Source: CAZTAK01 sp964611585 (GTDB lineage Bacteria; Pseudomonadota; Alphaproteobacteria; SHVP01). Taken from it: a stretch of 64,000 nt of DNA. Position numbers and translations under genes: made by a program. Each line of letters opens with the position of its first letter. Positions within the stretch are counted from its first letter, which is position 1. The notes under the pieces were generated by a model. It did no database searches. It was given only the letters and a program-made list of their open reading frames with translations, and was not told the DNA's origin. Shown piece after piece: positions 49,134 through 57,531 of the stretch. The stretch covers positions 9,394 through 73,393 of the forward strand of contig CAZTAK010000002.1 in the NCBI GenBank assembly GCA_964611585.1. The letters are read 5' to 3'.

Positions 49134-51545
49134 TCAGTGTGTGAGGACGCCTTCGTGCCCGTCCGTGGTTTTTTCGTCGGCGACTTTTTCGACCGATTCG
49201 TCGTCCTCATTCCACTCGATGGCGGTCAGTGGAGCGACCAGTCCGTATTCCAAAACGTCGTCCACCGAGTTGACCGGAATGATCTCGAGGCCGCGTTTGA
49301 CGTTGTCGGGAATCTCGGCAAGTTCGCGTTCGTTTTCTTTCGGGATCAGCACCGTCGTCAGGCCGCCGCGCAAGGCCGCCAGAAGTTTTTCCTTGAGGCC
49401 GCCAACCGGCATCACACGCCCGCGCAGCGAAATTTCGCCGGTCATCGCCAGGTCCTTGCGCACCGGAATTTGGGTCAGGACGGAAACGATCGAGGTAATC
49501 ATGGCAACACCGGCCGAGGGCCCGTCCTTTGGCGTGGCCCCCTCGGGAACGTGGACGTGAATGTCTCTCTTTTCGAAGTAGGTCGGCTTGATGCCGAAGG
49601 TGGTCGAGCGCGCACGGACATAGGTCCAGGCTGCCTGGATCGACTCCTGCATCACGTCGCCGAGTTTACCGGTGTACTTGATGTTGCCCTTGCCGGGCAC
49701 CAACAGCGCCTCGATGCTGAGCAACTCGCCGCCGACTTCGGTCCAGGCGAGGCCGGTGGTGATCCCCACCAGGTGTTCCGGCTCGACCTCGCCGAAGCGG
49801 AAGCGGCGCACACCGGCATATTTTTCGAGGTTGCGCCGTGTGATGGCGATGCGCTTGGTTCCCTTTTGCACGATTTCCCGGGTCGCCTTGCGGATCAGAT
49901 TGGCGATTTCGCGTTCGAGGTTGCGCACCCCCGCTTCGCGCGTGTAATAGCGGATGATGTCGCGCAGGCCCGAGTCGGAAATCGACCATTCCTCGTTCTT
50001 GAGGCCATGCGCCTCGACCTGTTTGTCGATCAGGTGGCGGCGCGCGATCTCGACCTTTTCGTCTTCGGTGTAGCCGGAGATCCGGATGATCTCCATGCGG
50101 TCGGCCAGCGCCGGCGGAATGCGAAGGGTGTTGCCGGTCGCCACGAACATCACATCCGACAGGTCATAATCGACTTCGAGATAGTGATCGTTGAAGGCGT
50201 TGTTCTGTTCAGGATCCAGCACTTCGAGCAGGGCTGAAGAGGGATCGCCCCGGAAATCAGCGCCCAGCTTGTCGATCTCGTCGAGCATGAACAGAGGATT
50301 CGAGGTCTTCACCTTCTTCATCGACTGAAGAATCTTGCCCGGCATCGAACCGATATAAGTGCGCCGGTGGCCGCGGATTTCGGCTTCGTCGCGGACGCCG
50401 CCCAGCGACACGCGGATGAATTTCCGGCCTGTCGCGCGCGCGACCGACCGACCGAGCGAAGTCTTGCCGACGCCCGGCGGGCCGATCAGGCACAGGATCG
50501 GGCCCTTCAGTTTCTTGGTCCGTTGCTGCACCGCCAAGTATTCGAGAATCCGCTCCTTGACCTTCTCGAGTCCGTAGTGGTCTTCCTCGAGGATGATTTC
50601 GGCGTTCGTGATGTCGGTCTTGATGCGGCTCCGTTTCTTCCACGGAATCGACAGCATCCAGTCGAGGTAGTTGCGCACCACCGTCGCCTCCGCCGACATC
50701 GGGCTCATGTTGCGTAGTTTCTTGAGTTCGCCCTTGGCCTTTTCGCGCGCCTCCTTGGACAGTTTCGTCTTCTCGATCTTCTCTTCGAGCTCAGCGATTT
50801 CCTCGCGGCCTTCGTCGCTTTCGCCGAGTTCCTTCTGGATCGCCTTGAGTTGTTCGTTCAGGTAGTACTCGCGTTGCGTCTTTTCCATCTGCCGTTTGAC
50901 GCGGCCGCGGATACGTTTTTCGACCTGCAGAACGCCGATCTCGGCTTCCATCAGGCTGTTGACCTTTTCGAGCCGGTCGGCGACCCCGACGATCTCGAGC
51001 AGTTCCTGTTTTTCCGAGACCCGCAGCGCCATGTGCGAGGCAACGGTGTCGGCCAGCTTGCTGGCGTCGTCGATCTGATTTAGCGAGACCAGAACTTCGG
51101 GCGGAATCTTCTTGTTGAGTTTGACGTACTGTTCGAACTGCGACAGCACCGAACGGGACAGGCCTTCGAGCTCGGTATCATCGCCGTCTGATTCGGCCAG
51201 CGGTTCGGCGTGGGCCTGAAAGAAATCCTCGTTCTCGGTAAACGATTCGATGCGCGCGCGGTTGCCGCCCTCGACCAGCACCTTGACGGTCCCGTCCGGC
51301 AGCTTCAATAGCTGGAGCACGGCACCGATGGTGCCCATACGGTGGATGTCGTCGGGCTTGGGGTCGTCCATGCTGGCGTCTTTTTGCGTCACCAAGAGGA
51401 TCTGCTTGCCCTCTTTCATCACGTCCTCAAGCGCGCGCACGGACTTCTCGCGGCCGACGAAGAGCGGCACGATCATGTGCGGGAACACGACAATGTCCCT
51501 GAGCGGCAGCACCGGGTAGATTTGCAATCGGCGGGATTCGGTCAT
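49134..51545 (-). CDS. lon: ATP-dependent protease Lon
   Basis: AAA+ serine protease that degrades misfolded and regulatory proteins; in alphaproteobacteria its substrates include CcrM and DnaA. From the ATG at 51545 ([20 protein letters not shown]) it is 803 residues: N-terminal substrate domain to ~residue 310, then Walker A GPPGVGKT (355-362) and Walker [11 protein letters not shown]. The C-terminal protease domain has the catalytic Ser in [10 protein letters not shown] and Lys in [15 protein letters not shown] sigma-32-like promoter lies just upstream. Confidence 0.97.
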   Translation of the reverse strand: MTESRRLQIYPVLPLRDIVVFPHMIVPLFVGREKSVRALEDVMKEGKQILLVTQKDASMDDPKPDDIHRMGTIGAVLQLLKLPDGTVKVLVEGGNRARIESFTENEDFFQAHAEPLAESDGDDTELEGLSRSVLSQFEQYVKLNKKIPPEVLVSLNQIDDASKLADTVASHMALRVSEKQELLEIVGVADRLEKVNSLMEAEIGVLQVEKRIRGRVKRQMEKTQREYYLNEQLKAIQKELGESDEGREEIAELEEKIEKTKLSKEAREKAKGELKKLRNMSPMSAEATVVRNYLDWMLSIPWKKRSRIKTDITNAEIILEEDHYGLEKVKERILEYLAVQQRTKKLKGPILCLIGPPGVGKTSLGRSVARATGRKFIRVSLGGVRDEAEIRGHRRTYIGSMPGKILQSMKKVKTSNPLFMLDEIDKLGADFRGDPSSALLEVLDPEQNNAFNDHYLEVDYDLSDVMFVATGNTLRIPPALADRMEIIRISGYTEDEKVEIARRHLIDKQVEAHGLKNEEWSISDSGLRDIIRYYTREAGVRNLEREIANLIRKATREIVQKGTKRIAITRRNLEKYAGVRRFRFGEVEPEHLVGITTGLAWTEVGGELLSIEALLVPGKGNIKYTGKLGDVMQESIQAAWTYVRARSTTFGIKPTYFEKRDIHVHVPEGATPKDGPSAGVAMITSIVSVLTQIPVRKDLAMTGEISLRGRVMPVGGLKEKLLAALRGGLTTVLIPKENERELAEIPDNVKRGLEIIPVNSVDDVLEYGLVAPLTAIEWNEDDESVEKVADEKTTDGHEGVLTH

Positions 51546-51612
51546 CAGATGGCCTTTACAGACTGGCTCGGGGGCCAAAGGATCGAAACGTCACCTCCGG
51601 GCACCCCCCCAG

Positions 51613-51641
51613 AGATGGCGACACCCTCCGTCGCGTTCAAG
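51613..51641 (-). promoter_or_regulatory. Sigma-32-type heat-shock promoter of lon
   Basis: On the minus strand CTTGAA (51636-51641) is followed after 15 bases by CGCCATCT (51613-51620). The second element matches the heat-shock -10 consensus CCCCATNT in all but one position, and the first matches the start of the -35 consensus. The predicted start is ~60 bp before the lon ATG. RpoH control of lon is well established in other proteobacteria. Confidence 0.65.
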
Positions 51642-51656
51642 CGGCGGAGGCAGCGT

Positions 51657-52922
51657 TCAGGCGGGTGTGCCGAAGTCGCCGCGGCGATCGGCGTAGATTT
51701 GCAGCGGTTGGGCCCGCCCCTCCACCACTTCGGAGTTGATGACAATCTCCTCGACCGAATCGAGCGACGGCAGTTCGAACATCGGTTCGAGCAGAATTGC
51801 CTCCATGATGGAGCGCAGGCCCCGGGCGCCGGTCTTGCGCTTGATCGCCTTGCGCGCGATCGAGCGCAACGCGTCCTCCGAGAAGGTCAGCCGTACGTCT
51901 TCCATATCGAACAGGCGCTGGTATTGCTTGATGAGGGCGTTCTTGGGTTTGGACAGAATCTCGACCAGGGTACCCTCGTCGAGGTCGGTAAGCGTCGCCA
52001 GCACTGGCAGGCGTCCGACGAATTCTGGGATCAGGCCAAATTTCAAAAGGTCCTCGGGTTCCACGCCGCGCAGAATTTCGCCGGTCGATTTGTCATTGGG
52101 CGCGCGCACGTCGGCGCCGAAGCCAATGGCACTGCCACGGCCGCGCTGGGCAATAATCTTTTCGAGACCCGAAAACGCACCGCCGCAGATGAACAGGATG
52201 TTGGTGGTGTCGACCTGCAGGAATTCCTGCTGGGGGTGCTTGCGTCCGCCCTGGGGCGGCACCGAGGCGATGGTGCCTTCCATGATCTTGAGCAACGCCT
52301 GCTGAACGCCCTCGCCCGACACGTCGCGCGTGATCGAGGGGTTGTCGGACTTGCGGCTGATCTTGTCGACCTCGTCGATGTAGACGATGCCGCGCTGGGC
52401 ACGCTCGACGTTATAGTCGGCCGACTGCAACAGCTTGAGAATAATGTTCTCGACATCTTCGCCGACGTATCCCGCCTCGGTCAGCGTGGTCGCGTCCGCC
52501 ATCGTGAACGGCACATCGAGAATCCGCGCCAGCGTTTGCGCCAGCAGCGTTTTGCCGCAACCGGTCGGACCGAGCAGAAGAATGTTCGATTTTGCCAGTT
52601 CGACGTCGTTGGTCTTGCTGTCGTGATTGAGGCGCTTGTAGTGGTTGTGCACCGCGACCGACAGCACGCGCTTTGCATAATCCTGACCGATCACATAGTC
52701 GTCGAGCACACTGCAGATGTCTGTCGGCGTCGGCACCCCGTCGAGGCTCTTGACCAGCGCACTCTTGTGCTCTTCGCGGATGATATCCATGCACAGCTCG
52801 ACGCATTCATCGCAGATGAACACCGTCGGGCCGGCAATCAGTTTGCGGACCTCGTGCTGGCTCTTGCCGCAGAACGAGCAATAAAGGGTGTTCTTGGAGT
52901 CGCTGCTGCCGGATTTGCTCAT
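51657..52922 (-). CDS. clpX: ClpXP ATPase subunit ClpX
   Basis: AAA+ unfoldase that feeds substrates to ClpP. From the ATG at 52922 the protein is 421 residues. The N-terminal zinc domain has Cys15, Cys18, Cys37 and Cys40 ([15 protein letters not shown] and [10 protein letters not shown]). Walker A is GPTGCGKT (118-125), Walker [12 protein letters not shown], and the ClpP-docking loop appears as SAIGFGADV (IGF). An upstream open extension is not family-like. It is spaced 253 bp from clpP, so it may have its own promoter, though none is convincing in that gap. Confidence 0.97.
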   Translation of the reverse strand: MSKSGSSDSKNTLYCSFCGKSQHEVRKLIAGPTVFICDECVELCMDIIREEHKSALVKSLDGVPTPTDICSVLDDYVIGQDYAKRVLSVAVHNHYKRLNHDSKTNDVELAKSNILLLGPTGCGKTLLAQTLARILDVPFTMADATTLTEAGYVGEDVENIILKLLQSADYNVERAQRGIVYIDEVDKISRKSDNPSITRDVSGEGVQQALLKIMEGTIASVPPQGGRKHPQQEFLQVDTTNILFICGGAFSGLEKIIAQRGRGSAIGFGADVRAPNDKSTGEILRGVEPEDLLKFGLIPEFVGRLPVLATLTDLDEGTLVEILSKPKNALIKQYQRLFDMEDVRLTFSEDALRSIARKAIKRKTGARGLRSIMEAILLEPMFELPSLDSVEEIVINSEVVEGRAQPLQIYADRRGDFGTPA

Positions 52923-53175
52923 GAAGACACCGAATACCTGTCTATCCGTGGCATGGTAGCCGTCGGCTGCGTCCGCAGACAACCCAAATCTTGGGGGAAA
53001 ATCCGCGCAAGACCCCGTATCTAGGCACGTGCGGCACGGGTCCGGGGCGCCGCCGAATCACACTCAACAAGCGGGCCAACGCGTCCAGGCCCTGAAACAA
53101 GGTCCTTTTCGGGCCGATCATGGCGGGTGGTTTTCACCAAAACGTTAATTCCCTCGGATCCGTGCGGCCCGCCGG

Positions 53176-53817
53176 TCAGCCGTCGCCCCCGTCGGTGGCG
53201 TCGGCCTTGGGTGTGGCCTCGCGTTTGCTAACCACATCGTCGATAAGCCCGAATTCCTTGGCTTGCTCGCCAGACATGAAGTTGTCGCGCTCGACCGCAT
53301 CCTCGATGACCTTGGAATCCTGTCCGGTATGGCGGGCGTAAATCTCATTCAACCGCGTCCGCAGGTCGAGAATCTCGCGGGCGTGAATCTCGATATCGGT
53401 AGCCTGGCCCTGGAACCCGGCCGAGGGCTGGTGGACCATGATCCGTGAATTGGGCAAGCAGAACCTTTTGCCGGGCGCGCCCGCAGTCAGCAGCAGCGAC
53501 CCCATGCTGGCCGCCTGACCGACACACAGGGTCGAAATATCGGGCCGGATGTACTGCATGGTGTCGTAGATCGCAAGGCCCGAGGACACCACCCCGCCCG
53601 GGGTGTTGATATAGAGCGAGATGTCTTTTTCCGGGTTTTCGGCCTCGAGAAACAAGAGCTGGGCCGTCACCAGCGACGCCACAAAGTCGTTGACCGGTCC
53701 GGAAACGAACACGATCCGCTCCTTGAGCAGTCGGGAGAAAATGTCATACGCGCGCTCGCCGCGGTTGGTCTGTTCGACCACCATCGGTACCAGCGTATTC
53801 ATCGTGATTTCGGTCAT
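53176..53817 (-). CDS. clpP: ATP-dependent Clp protease proteolytic subunit
   Basis: Serine peptidase that forms the tetradecameric chamber of ClpXP and ClpAP. From the ATG at 53817 ([20 protein letters not shown]) the protein is 213 residues with catalytic triad Ser104 ([11 protein letters not shown]), His129 ([12 protein letters not shown]) and Asp178 ([11 protein letters not shown]), at the same spacing as in E. coli ClpP. A further in-frame ATG at 53802 is possible. It is spaced 75 bp from tig, the conserved upstream partner. Confidence 0.97.
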   Translation of the reverse strand: MTEITMNTLVPMVVEQTNRGERAYDIFSRLLKERIVFVSGPVNDFVASLVTAQLLFLEAENPEKDISLYINTPGGVVSSGLAIYDTMQYIRPDISTLCVGQAASMGSLLLTAGAPGKRFCLPNSRIMVHQPSAGFQGQATDIEIHAREILDLRTRLNEIYARHTGQDSKVIEDAVERDNFMSGEQAKEFGLIDDVVSKREATPKADATDGGDG

Positions 53818-53892
53818 TGGCGTCCGATTGATTATGAGGTTGCAGGGCACCACCGGTCCCATATGGGAACGGAGGGGCCGCCCGTCCAGCCG

Positions 53893-55440
53893 CTATTTGG
53901 GGCTGGCCTTTCTTGCCGCGGGTTTTTTCGCCGGCGCCTTTCGAGCGCCCGATTTCGCCGCCGATTGCTTGGTATCGGCCTTTTTGGCGGCAGATGCTTT
54001 CTTGGCAGGCTTTTTCGCCGCCGGCTTCTTGGGCGCCGCTTTCTTCGCCGCCGGCTTCTTGGCGCCACCCTTTGCGCGCGCCTTGCTCCGCGCCACCGCC
54101 TTTTTCCCGACCGCCTGATCGGCATCGGGGTCGGCCATCAGGTCGTCGACCGATACCTTGCGCTCGGACACCTTGGTCAGCTCAAGAATGAAATCGACCA
54201 CTTTGTTTTCGAACAATGGGGCCTGTAGTTGCGCCGCGACCTGCGGGTTGCTCTGGAAATGGGAGAAAATCTCCTGCTCCTGCCCCGGATAGCGCTGGGC
54301 CTGGGCGGCAATAGCGCGGTTGAGCTCCTCGGGACTGACGGAGACTTTGTTGTCCTCACCCACCCGCTGCAACAACAAGCCCAGCCGGACCCGGCGTTCG
54401 GCGATGGCCCGGTATTCTTCCTTGACCTGATCGTCATCCTTGGCCTTGGCGTCCTCGTCCTCGACACCGGGCTCGCGGTCCTCTTCGACCCGCTTCCAGA
54501 TCGCCTCGAATTCGGCTTCAACCAGTCCCGCCGGTAGCTCGAAGTCGTGCCCCTCGTCGAGCGCGTCGAGCAGGCTCCGCTTCAGCCGTTCGCGCGATAT
54601 CGTGCCGTATTCACCGCTGATCTGCTCGCGGATGCGGGCCTTCAGATCGTCCAGGGTATCGAGCCCCAGCCCCTTGGCGAGATCGTCGTCGATCGGCGCC
54701 AGTTCCGCGTTGCGGACCTCCTTGACATCGACCTCGAAAACCACCGCGGCACCGGACAGTTCGCTGGCCTGGTAATCGTCCGGAAACGACACCTTTACCT
54801 CGACATGGTCGCCGGCCTTGGTGCCGATCAGTTGTTCCTCGAAGCCGGGGATGAACTGCCCGGACCCGAGCACGAGCTGATGGTCCTCGGCGGCGCCACC
54901 GTCGAAGGGTTCGCCGTCGCGTTTGCCGAGGAAGTCGATGATGAGGGCGTCGCCGTCGACAGCTTTGGTTACGGCTTCGGCAGTAACGAATTTCTTTTGC
55001 TGGTCGGTAAACTTTTCCAGGGCCTCATCGACCGAAGATTCCTCGACCTCGGCCACCAGGCGTTCGAGTTTGAGGTCCGAAAAATCCATCGGATCAATCT
55101 CGGGCAACAACTCGACCGCCATCTTGAATTCGAGGTCTTCGCCCTCGTCGAATTTGGTCACTTCGATGGTCGGCTGCATCGCCGGGCGCCAATCGTTGTC
55201 GGCGAGCGCCTTCTGGGCTGTCGAATCGACTGTTTCCTGCAAGACCTCGCCCAGCACCGACTGGCCGTAGCGCTGGCGCAGGACCTTGACCGGCACCTTG
55301 CCGGGCCGGAACCCAGGCAACCGCACCTCCTTGCCGAGGGTTTCGAGGCGGGCCAGCACGCCTTTCTCGATGTCGCCGGATTTTACAACGATGGTGATTT
55401 CGCGCTTGAGGCCTTCCTCGTGCGTGGCTGTAACGTGCAT
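53893..55440 (-). CDS. tig: Trigger factor with lysine-rich C-terminal tail
   Basis: Ribosome-bound chaperone and FKBP-type prolyl isomerase acting on nascent chains. From the ATG at 55440 (MHVTATHEEGLKREITIVVK) the protein is 515 residues. It has an N-terminal ribosome-binding domain with signature LPGFRPGKVP (41-50), a central FKBP domain (~155-245, DGDALIIDFLGKRDGEPFDG), and a helical chaperone domain to ~440. Beyond that is a ~70-residue Lys/Ala/Pro tail (for example KKPAAKKAAPKKPAAKKPAK, 461-480) resembling histone H1 tails. E. coli Tig is ~430 residues, so the tail is an addition. Two earlier ATGs (55458, 55449) are possible starts. Confidence 0.96.
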   Translation of the reverse strand: MHVTATHEEGLKREITIVVKSGDIEKGVLARLETLGKEVRLPGFRPGKVPVKVLRQRYGQSVLGEVLQETVDSTAQKALADNDWRPAMQPTIEVTKFDEGEDLEFKMAVELLPEIDPMDFSDLKLERLVAEVEESSVDEALEKFTDQQKKFVTAEAVTKAVDGDALIIDFLGKRDGEPFDGGAAEDHQLVLGSGQFIPGFEEQLIGTKAGDHVEVKVSFPDDYQASELSGAAVVFEVDVKEVRNAELAPIDDDLAKGLGLDTLDDLKARIREQISGEYGTISRERLKRSLLDALDEGHDFELPAGLVEAEFEAIWKRVEEDREPGVEDEDAKAKDDDQVKEEYRAIAERRVRLGLLLQRVGEDNKVSVSPEELNRAIAAQAQRYPGQEQEIFSHFQSNPQVAAQLQAPLFENKVVDFILELTKVSERKVSVDDLMADPDADQAVGKKAVARSKARAKGGAKKPAAKKAAPKKPAAKKPAKKASAAKKADTKQSAAKSGARKAPAKKPAARKASPK

Positions 55441-55504
55441 ACTTGGCATCTCGTTCATTTCTGGGTCGGCTCCGGACGATCGCGTGGCGGTGCCCTCGTT
55501 CGGC

Positions 55505-55589
55505 TGGTGCGGGCGGAGGGATTTGAACCCCCACGACTTGCGTCACAAGATCCTAAATCTTGCGTGTCTACCAGTTCCACCACGCCCGC
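55505..55589 (-). tRNA. tRNA-Leu(TAG)
   Basis: An 85 nt class II tRNA on the minus strand with encoded CCA (55505-55507). The acceptor stem is GCGGGCG/CGCCCGC. The D-arm is TGGTGGAACTGGTAGACACG. The anticodon stem CAAGA/TCTTG has loop TTTAGGA and anticodon TAG (55553-55555). A long variable arm (TGACGCAAGTCGT region) precedes the T-arm GGGGGTTCAAATCCC. It ends only 64 bp before the tig ATG, with no obvious promoter between. Confidence 0.97.
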
Positions 55590-55652
55590 GTCGGCCAAAG
55601 CCCCGCGGTCCAGAGCGCCCCCGGGGCGGTCAGCCCAGAATCCGGTGGGCTT

Positions 55653-55682
55653 CTATAGCACAGGCGTTTTGCCCGAAAACAA
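55653..55682 (-). promoter_or_regulatory. Candidate tRNA-Leu promoter
   Basis: On the minus strand TTGTTT (55677-55682) and CTATAG (55653-55658) are 18 bases apart, ~60 bp ahead of the tRNA 5' end. It lies within the outer copy of the 112 bp tandem repeat. The match is moderate. Confidence 0.35.
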
Positions 55683-55886
55683 GGAAATTTCCAGCCCCTG
55701 CGGGACTGGCGGCGTCAGTGCCGGACGAGCCGCTCAATTTCGCGGCCGACAGCGGCCGGCAACGGGATGGTTCGGGCGTTTTGCCCCAATTGTTGGGTGT
55801 TTCGACCCCTGCGCCGCTTGCGGTGTCAGCGCCGGACGATTTGCTCGAATTCGACGTCGGCAGCGATCCGCAGCGTAACGATCCGG
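55663..55886. repeat. Diverged tandem repeat (2 x ~112 bp) over a gene 3' end
   Basis: Copy one (55663-55774) and copy two (55775-55886) both start GGCGTTTTGCCC and align along their length, about two-thirds identical by eye. Copy two contains the last ~20 codons and stop of the FecR-cyclophilin gene. Copy one contains the matching decayed frame, RTIPLPAAVGREIERLVRH-stop (stop at 55715-55717) against DRIVTLRIAADVEFEQIVRR-stop. So the 3' end of the gene was duplicated in tandem and has since drifted. Confidence 0.7.
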
Positions 55887-57121
55887 TCGGGCTCCGCCGG
55901 CGGCTGGCCGCGGACCAGCAAATCGGTGAATTCGATCCCGTAGATCACCTGCCCCCACACGGTGTAGCGGCCGTCGAGGTGGGCGGCGCGGCCAAGAATG
56001 ATGAAGAACTGACTGTCGGCAGTGTTGAGCCGGCCAAGCTGGTGCTTCATGCCGACCGTGCCGCGGACGAAGGGCTGACCGGACAGCTCGGCCTCGAGCT
56101 GCTGGCCGCTGCCGCCAAAGCCGGTTGCGTCGGGATCGCCGGTTTCGGCGGCGAATCCGTCCACGACGTTATGAAACACAAGGCCGTCGTAGAACCCCTC
56201 GCGCACCAGTTCCTTGATTCGGGCGACGTGGTTGGGAGCGAGGTCGGGCCGCATTTCGATGACGAGGCGCCCGAGCAACAATTCCATCAGAAGCAGGTTT
56301 TCCCGGTCTTTGCCCGCGATCGCGGCAAGATATTCGGCGCCGGCGTCCTCAAGTGGCGCCTGGGCGAGCCGGGTCTCGGCGGCGGGCGGCGGCTCGGCAG
56401 GCTCCGCCTCGGTCCGCTCGGTGGGCGGTTCGGAGGCAGGTCCGGTATCGTCCGGCAGCAGCGAATCCAAGCGCGCAGCCGCCGCTACCAATGCTGCCGT
56501 CGGCGCCGTCCCGACCACGGGCGCCGTCGCGGCGGTAACGCGCACCACTTCGCCGGCACCAACCCGCACCGATCCCGTCGGCGACGTCACCTCGATCGAG
56601 CCCTCGTAGACCGCGATCTCGGTGGCACGGCTGGTCGCCAGCAGATCGAACTCGGTGCCGCGGATGCCGATGGCCGCGGCGCGCGTGCTGACCGTGACGT
56701 CGAGGCCGCCCGGCCGGGCGCGGACCCGCATCAGGCCGCGGACAAGTTCGATGGTGCCGGAAAAGATGCTGGTTTCGGGGTTGCACACCAGCTCGTCGAG
56801 AAGGATTTCGGCACGTTCCCCCAAACGGAGATCGCTATCGTCGATAAACACAATCCTTGCAGCGCTTTCGACGCCGGTGCTGATCCGTTGCTGGAAGAGG
56901 ATGGGATCGCCGCGGGCGATTCGCTTGTCGAGATTGTCGCCGAAAACGTTGCGGACGATGATGTCGGCAGCGCCGATTCTCTCGCCGGGTTCGGCCGCTC
57001 GGATGGGCGTCACACCTGACCAAAGCGCCATCAGCACGGCAAGACCTGCCGCACCTCTCACCGCTAGGCGCCCCAGTCCGGAAGAAACCGTCCGCCCAAA
57101 CCCGACTCTCGCATTCTGCAT
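55826..57121 (-). CDS. FecR-domain / cyclophilin-like fusion protein, exported
   Basis: A 431-residue single-frame fusion. Residues ~1-42 are a signal peptide or anchor (VRGAAGLAVLMALWSGVTPI). A FecR domain spans ~70-185 (SAARIVFIDDSDLRLGERAE, AAAIGIRGTEFDLLATS, VYEGSIEVTSPTGSVRVGAG). A Pro/Glu-rich linker (~222-258) leads to a cyclophilin-type domain (~278-425: IEMRPDLAPNHVARIKELVR, TADSQFFIILGRAAHLDGRY). The usual FHRVIDGFMxQTGDP motif reads FHNVVDGFAAETGDP, so the catalytic Arg (CypA Arg55) is Asn318 and the Gln (Gln63) is Glu326. Isomerase activity is therefore doubtful, and a scaffold or binding role is possible. It probably acts in the periplasm. The ATG at 57121 fits the signal peptide. 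Confidence 0.82.
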   Translation of the reverse strand: MQNARVGFGRTVSSGLGRLAVRGAAGLAVLMALWSGVTPIRAAEPGERIGAADIIVRNVFGDNLDKRIARGDPILFQQRISTGVESAARIVFIDDSDLRLGERAEILLDELVCNPETSIFSGTIELVRGLMRVRARPGGLDVTVSTRAAAIGIRGTEFDLLATSRATEIAVYEGSIEVTSPTGSVRVGAGEVVRVTAATAPVVGTAPTAALVAAAARLDSLLPDDTGPASEPPTERTEAEPAEPPPAAETRLAQAPLEDAGAEYLAAIAGKDRENLLLMELLLGRLVIEMRPDLAPNHVARIKELVREGFYDGLVFHNVVDGFAAETGDPDATGFGGSGQQLEAELSGQPFVRGTVGMKHQLGRLNTADSQFFIILGRAAHLDGRYTVWGQVIYGIEFTDLLVRGQPPAEPDRIVTLRIAADVEFEQIVRR

Positions 57122-57281
57122 GGCGACATCCCCCAATGATGAATATCCCACAGCGAAAGAACGCAAAAAGAGGGCCAGACCCCGCGTTTCGTTTCAGCCC
57201 CAAAAACGGTTCGCCCGGCCCCGGGGATGTTGCGCGATGCCGGGTTAATTCTTCGTCAAGCGGCGCCGATACGGGCTCCTG
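57122..57281 (-). other. Upstream region of the FecR-cyclophilin gene
   Basis: About 160 bp without a gene. On the minus strand it would carry the promoter and leader of the fusion gene, but I find no hexamer pair I trust. A palindromic element begins at its upstream border. Confidence 0.4.
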
Positions 57282-57418
57282 GAGCAGCATCCGTTCAGGT
57301 GGAATCGCCTTCGGCGATTGCTGAACGGATAAAGCTGCTCTACCTTCTTGAAAAGTAGAGCAATTTTACCCGAAGGACTTGAACCGCACCGGTTCAATCC
57401 CTGCGGATATTGCTCTAG
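57282..57418. repeat. Two large palindromes ending in GCTCTAG
   Basis: First hairpin, 57282-57340: GAGCAGC/GCTGCTC, then TCCGTTCAG/CTGAACGGA, then AATCGCC/GGCGATT with a 3-base loop, nearly continuous. Second, 57356-57417: TAGAGCAAT with ATTGCTCTA, enclosing TTGAACCG/CGGTTCAA (57379-57386 with 57390-57397). They fill the gap between the FecR-cyclophilin gene and the malonyl-CoA decarboxylase region and probably belong to a dispersed palindromic repeat family. Confidence 0.65.
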
Positions 57419-57438
57419 CCCTCGCGCCCTTCGGGGCC

Positions 57439-57531
57439 TCAGCCGACGCGGGTTTTCAGGTCGCGCAGCATCTGCGGCAGAATCTCGTTGAGGTCCTCAG
57501 AAACCAGCCCGGGCCCTAAGGCCCGCGCCGG
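57439..57531 (-). pseudogene. Remnant copy of the nnrD 3' end
   Basis: Directly after the malonyl-CoA decarboxylase stop, the minus strand reads GPGLVSEDLNEILPQMLRDL and then stops (57439-57441). It matches GPGLISEDLNEMLPQVLRQL at the C-terminus of the NAD(P)HX repair enzyme encoded at 59061-60560. DNA similarity includes a 17-base identical run (ATCTCGTTGAGGTCCTC on the plus strand). Only ~30 codons remain, with no start. The decarboxylase gene is thus flanked by two copies of the nnrD end in the same orientation, 1.62 kb apart. Confidence 0.8.

Noticed and set aside
54547..57019. Long plus-strand frames with AEGFEPPRLAS or GWCGRRDLNPHDLRH
   Set aside because: Antisense of tRNA-Leu, tig and the FecR-cyclophilin gene; the motifs are the tRNA-Leu artefact.
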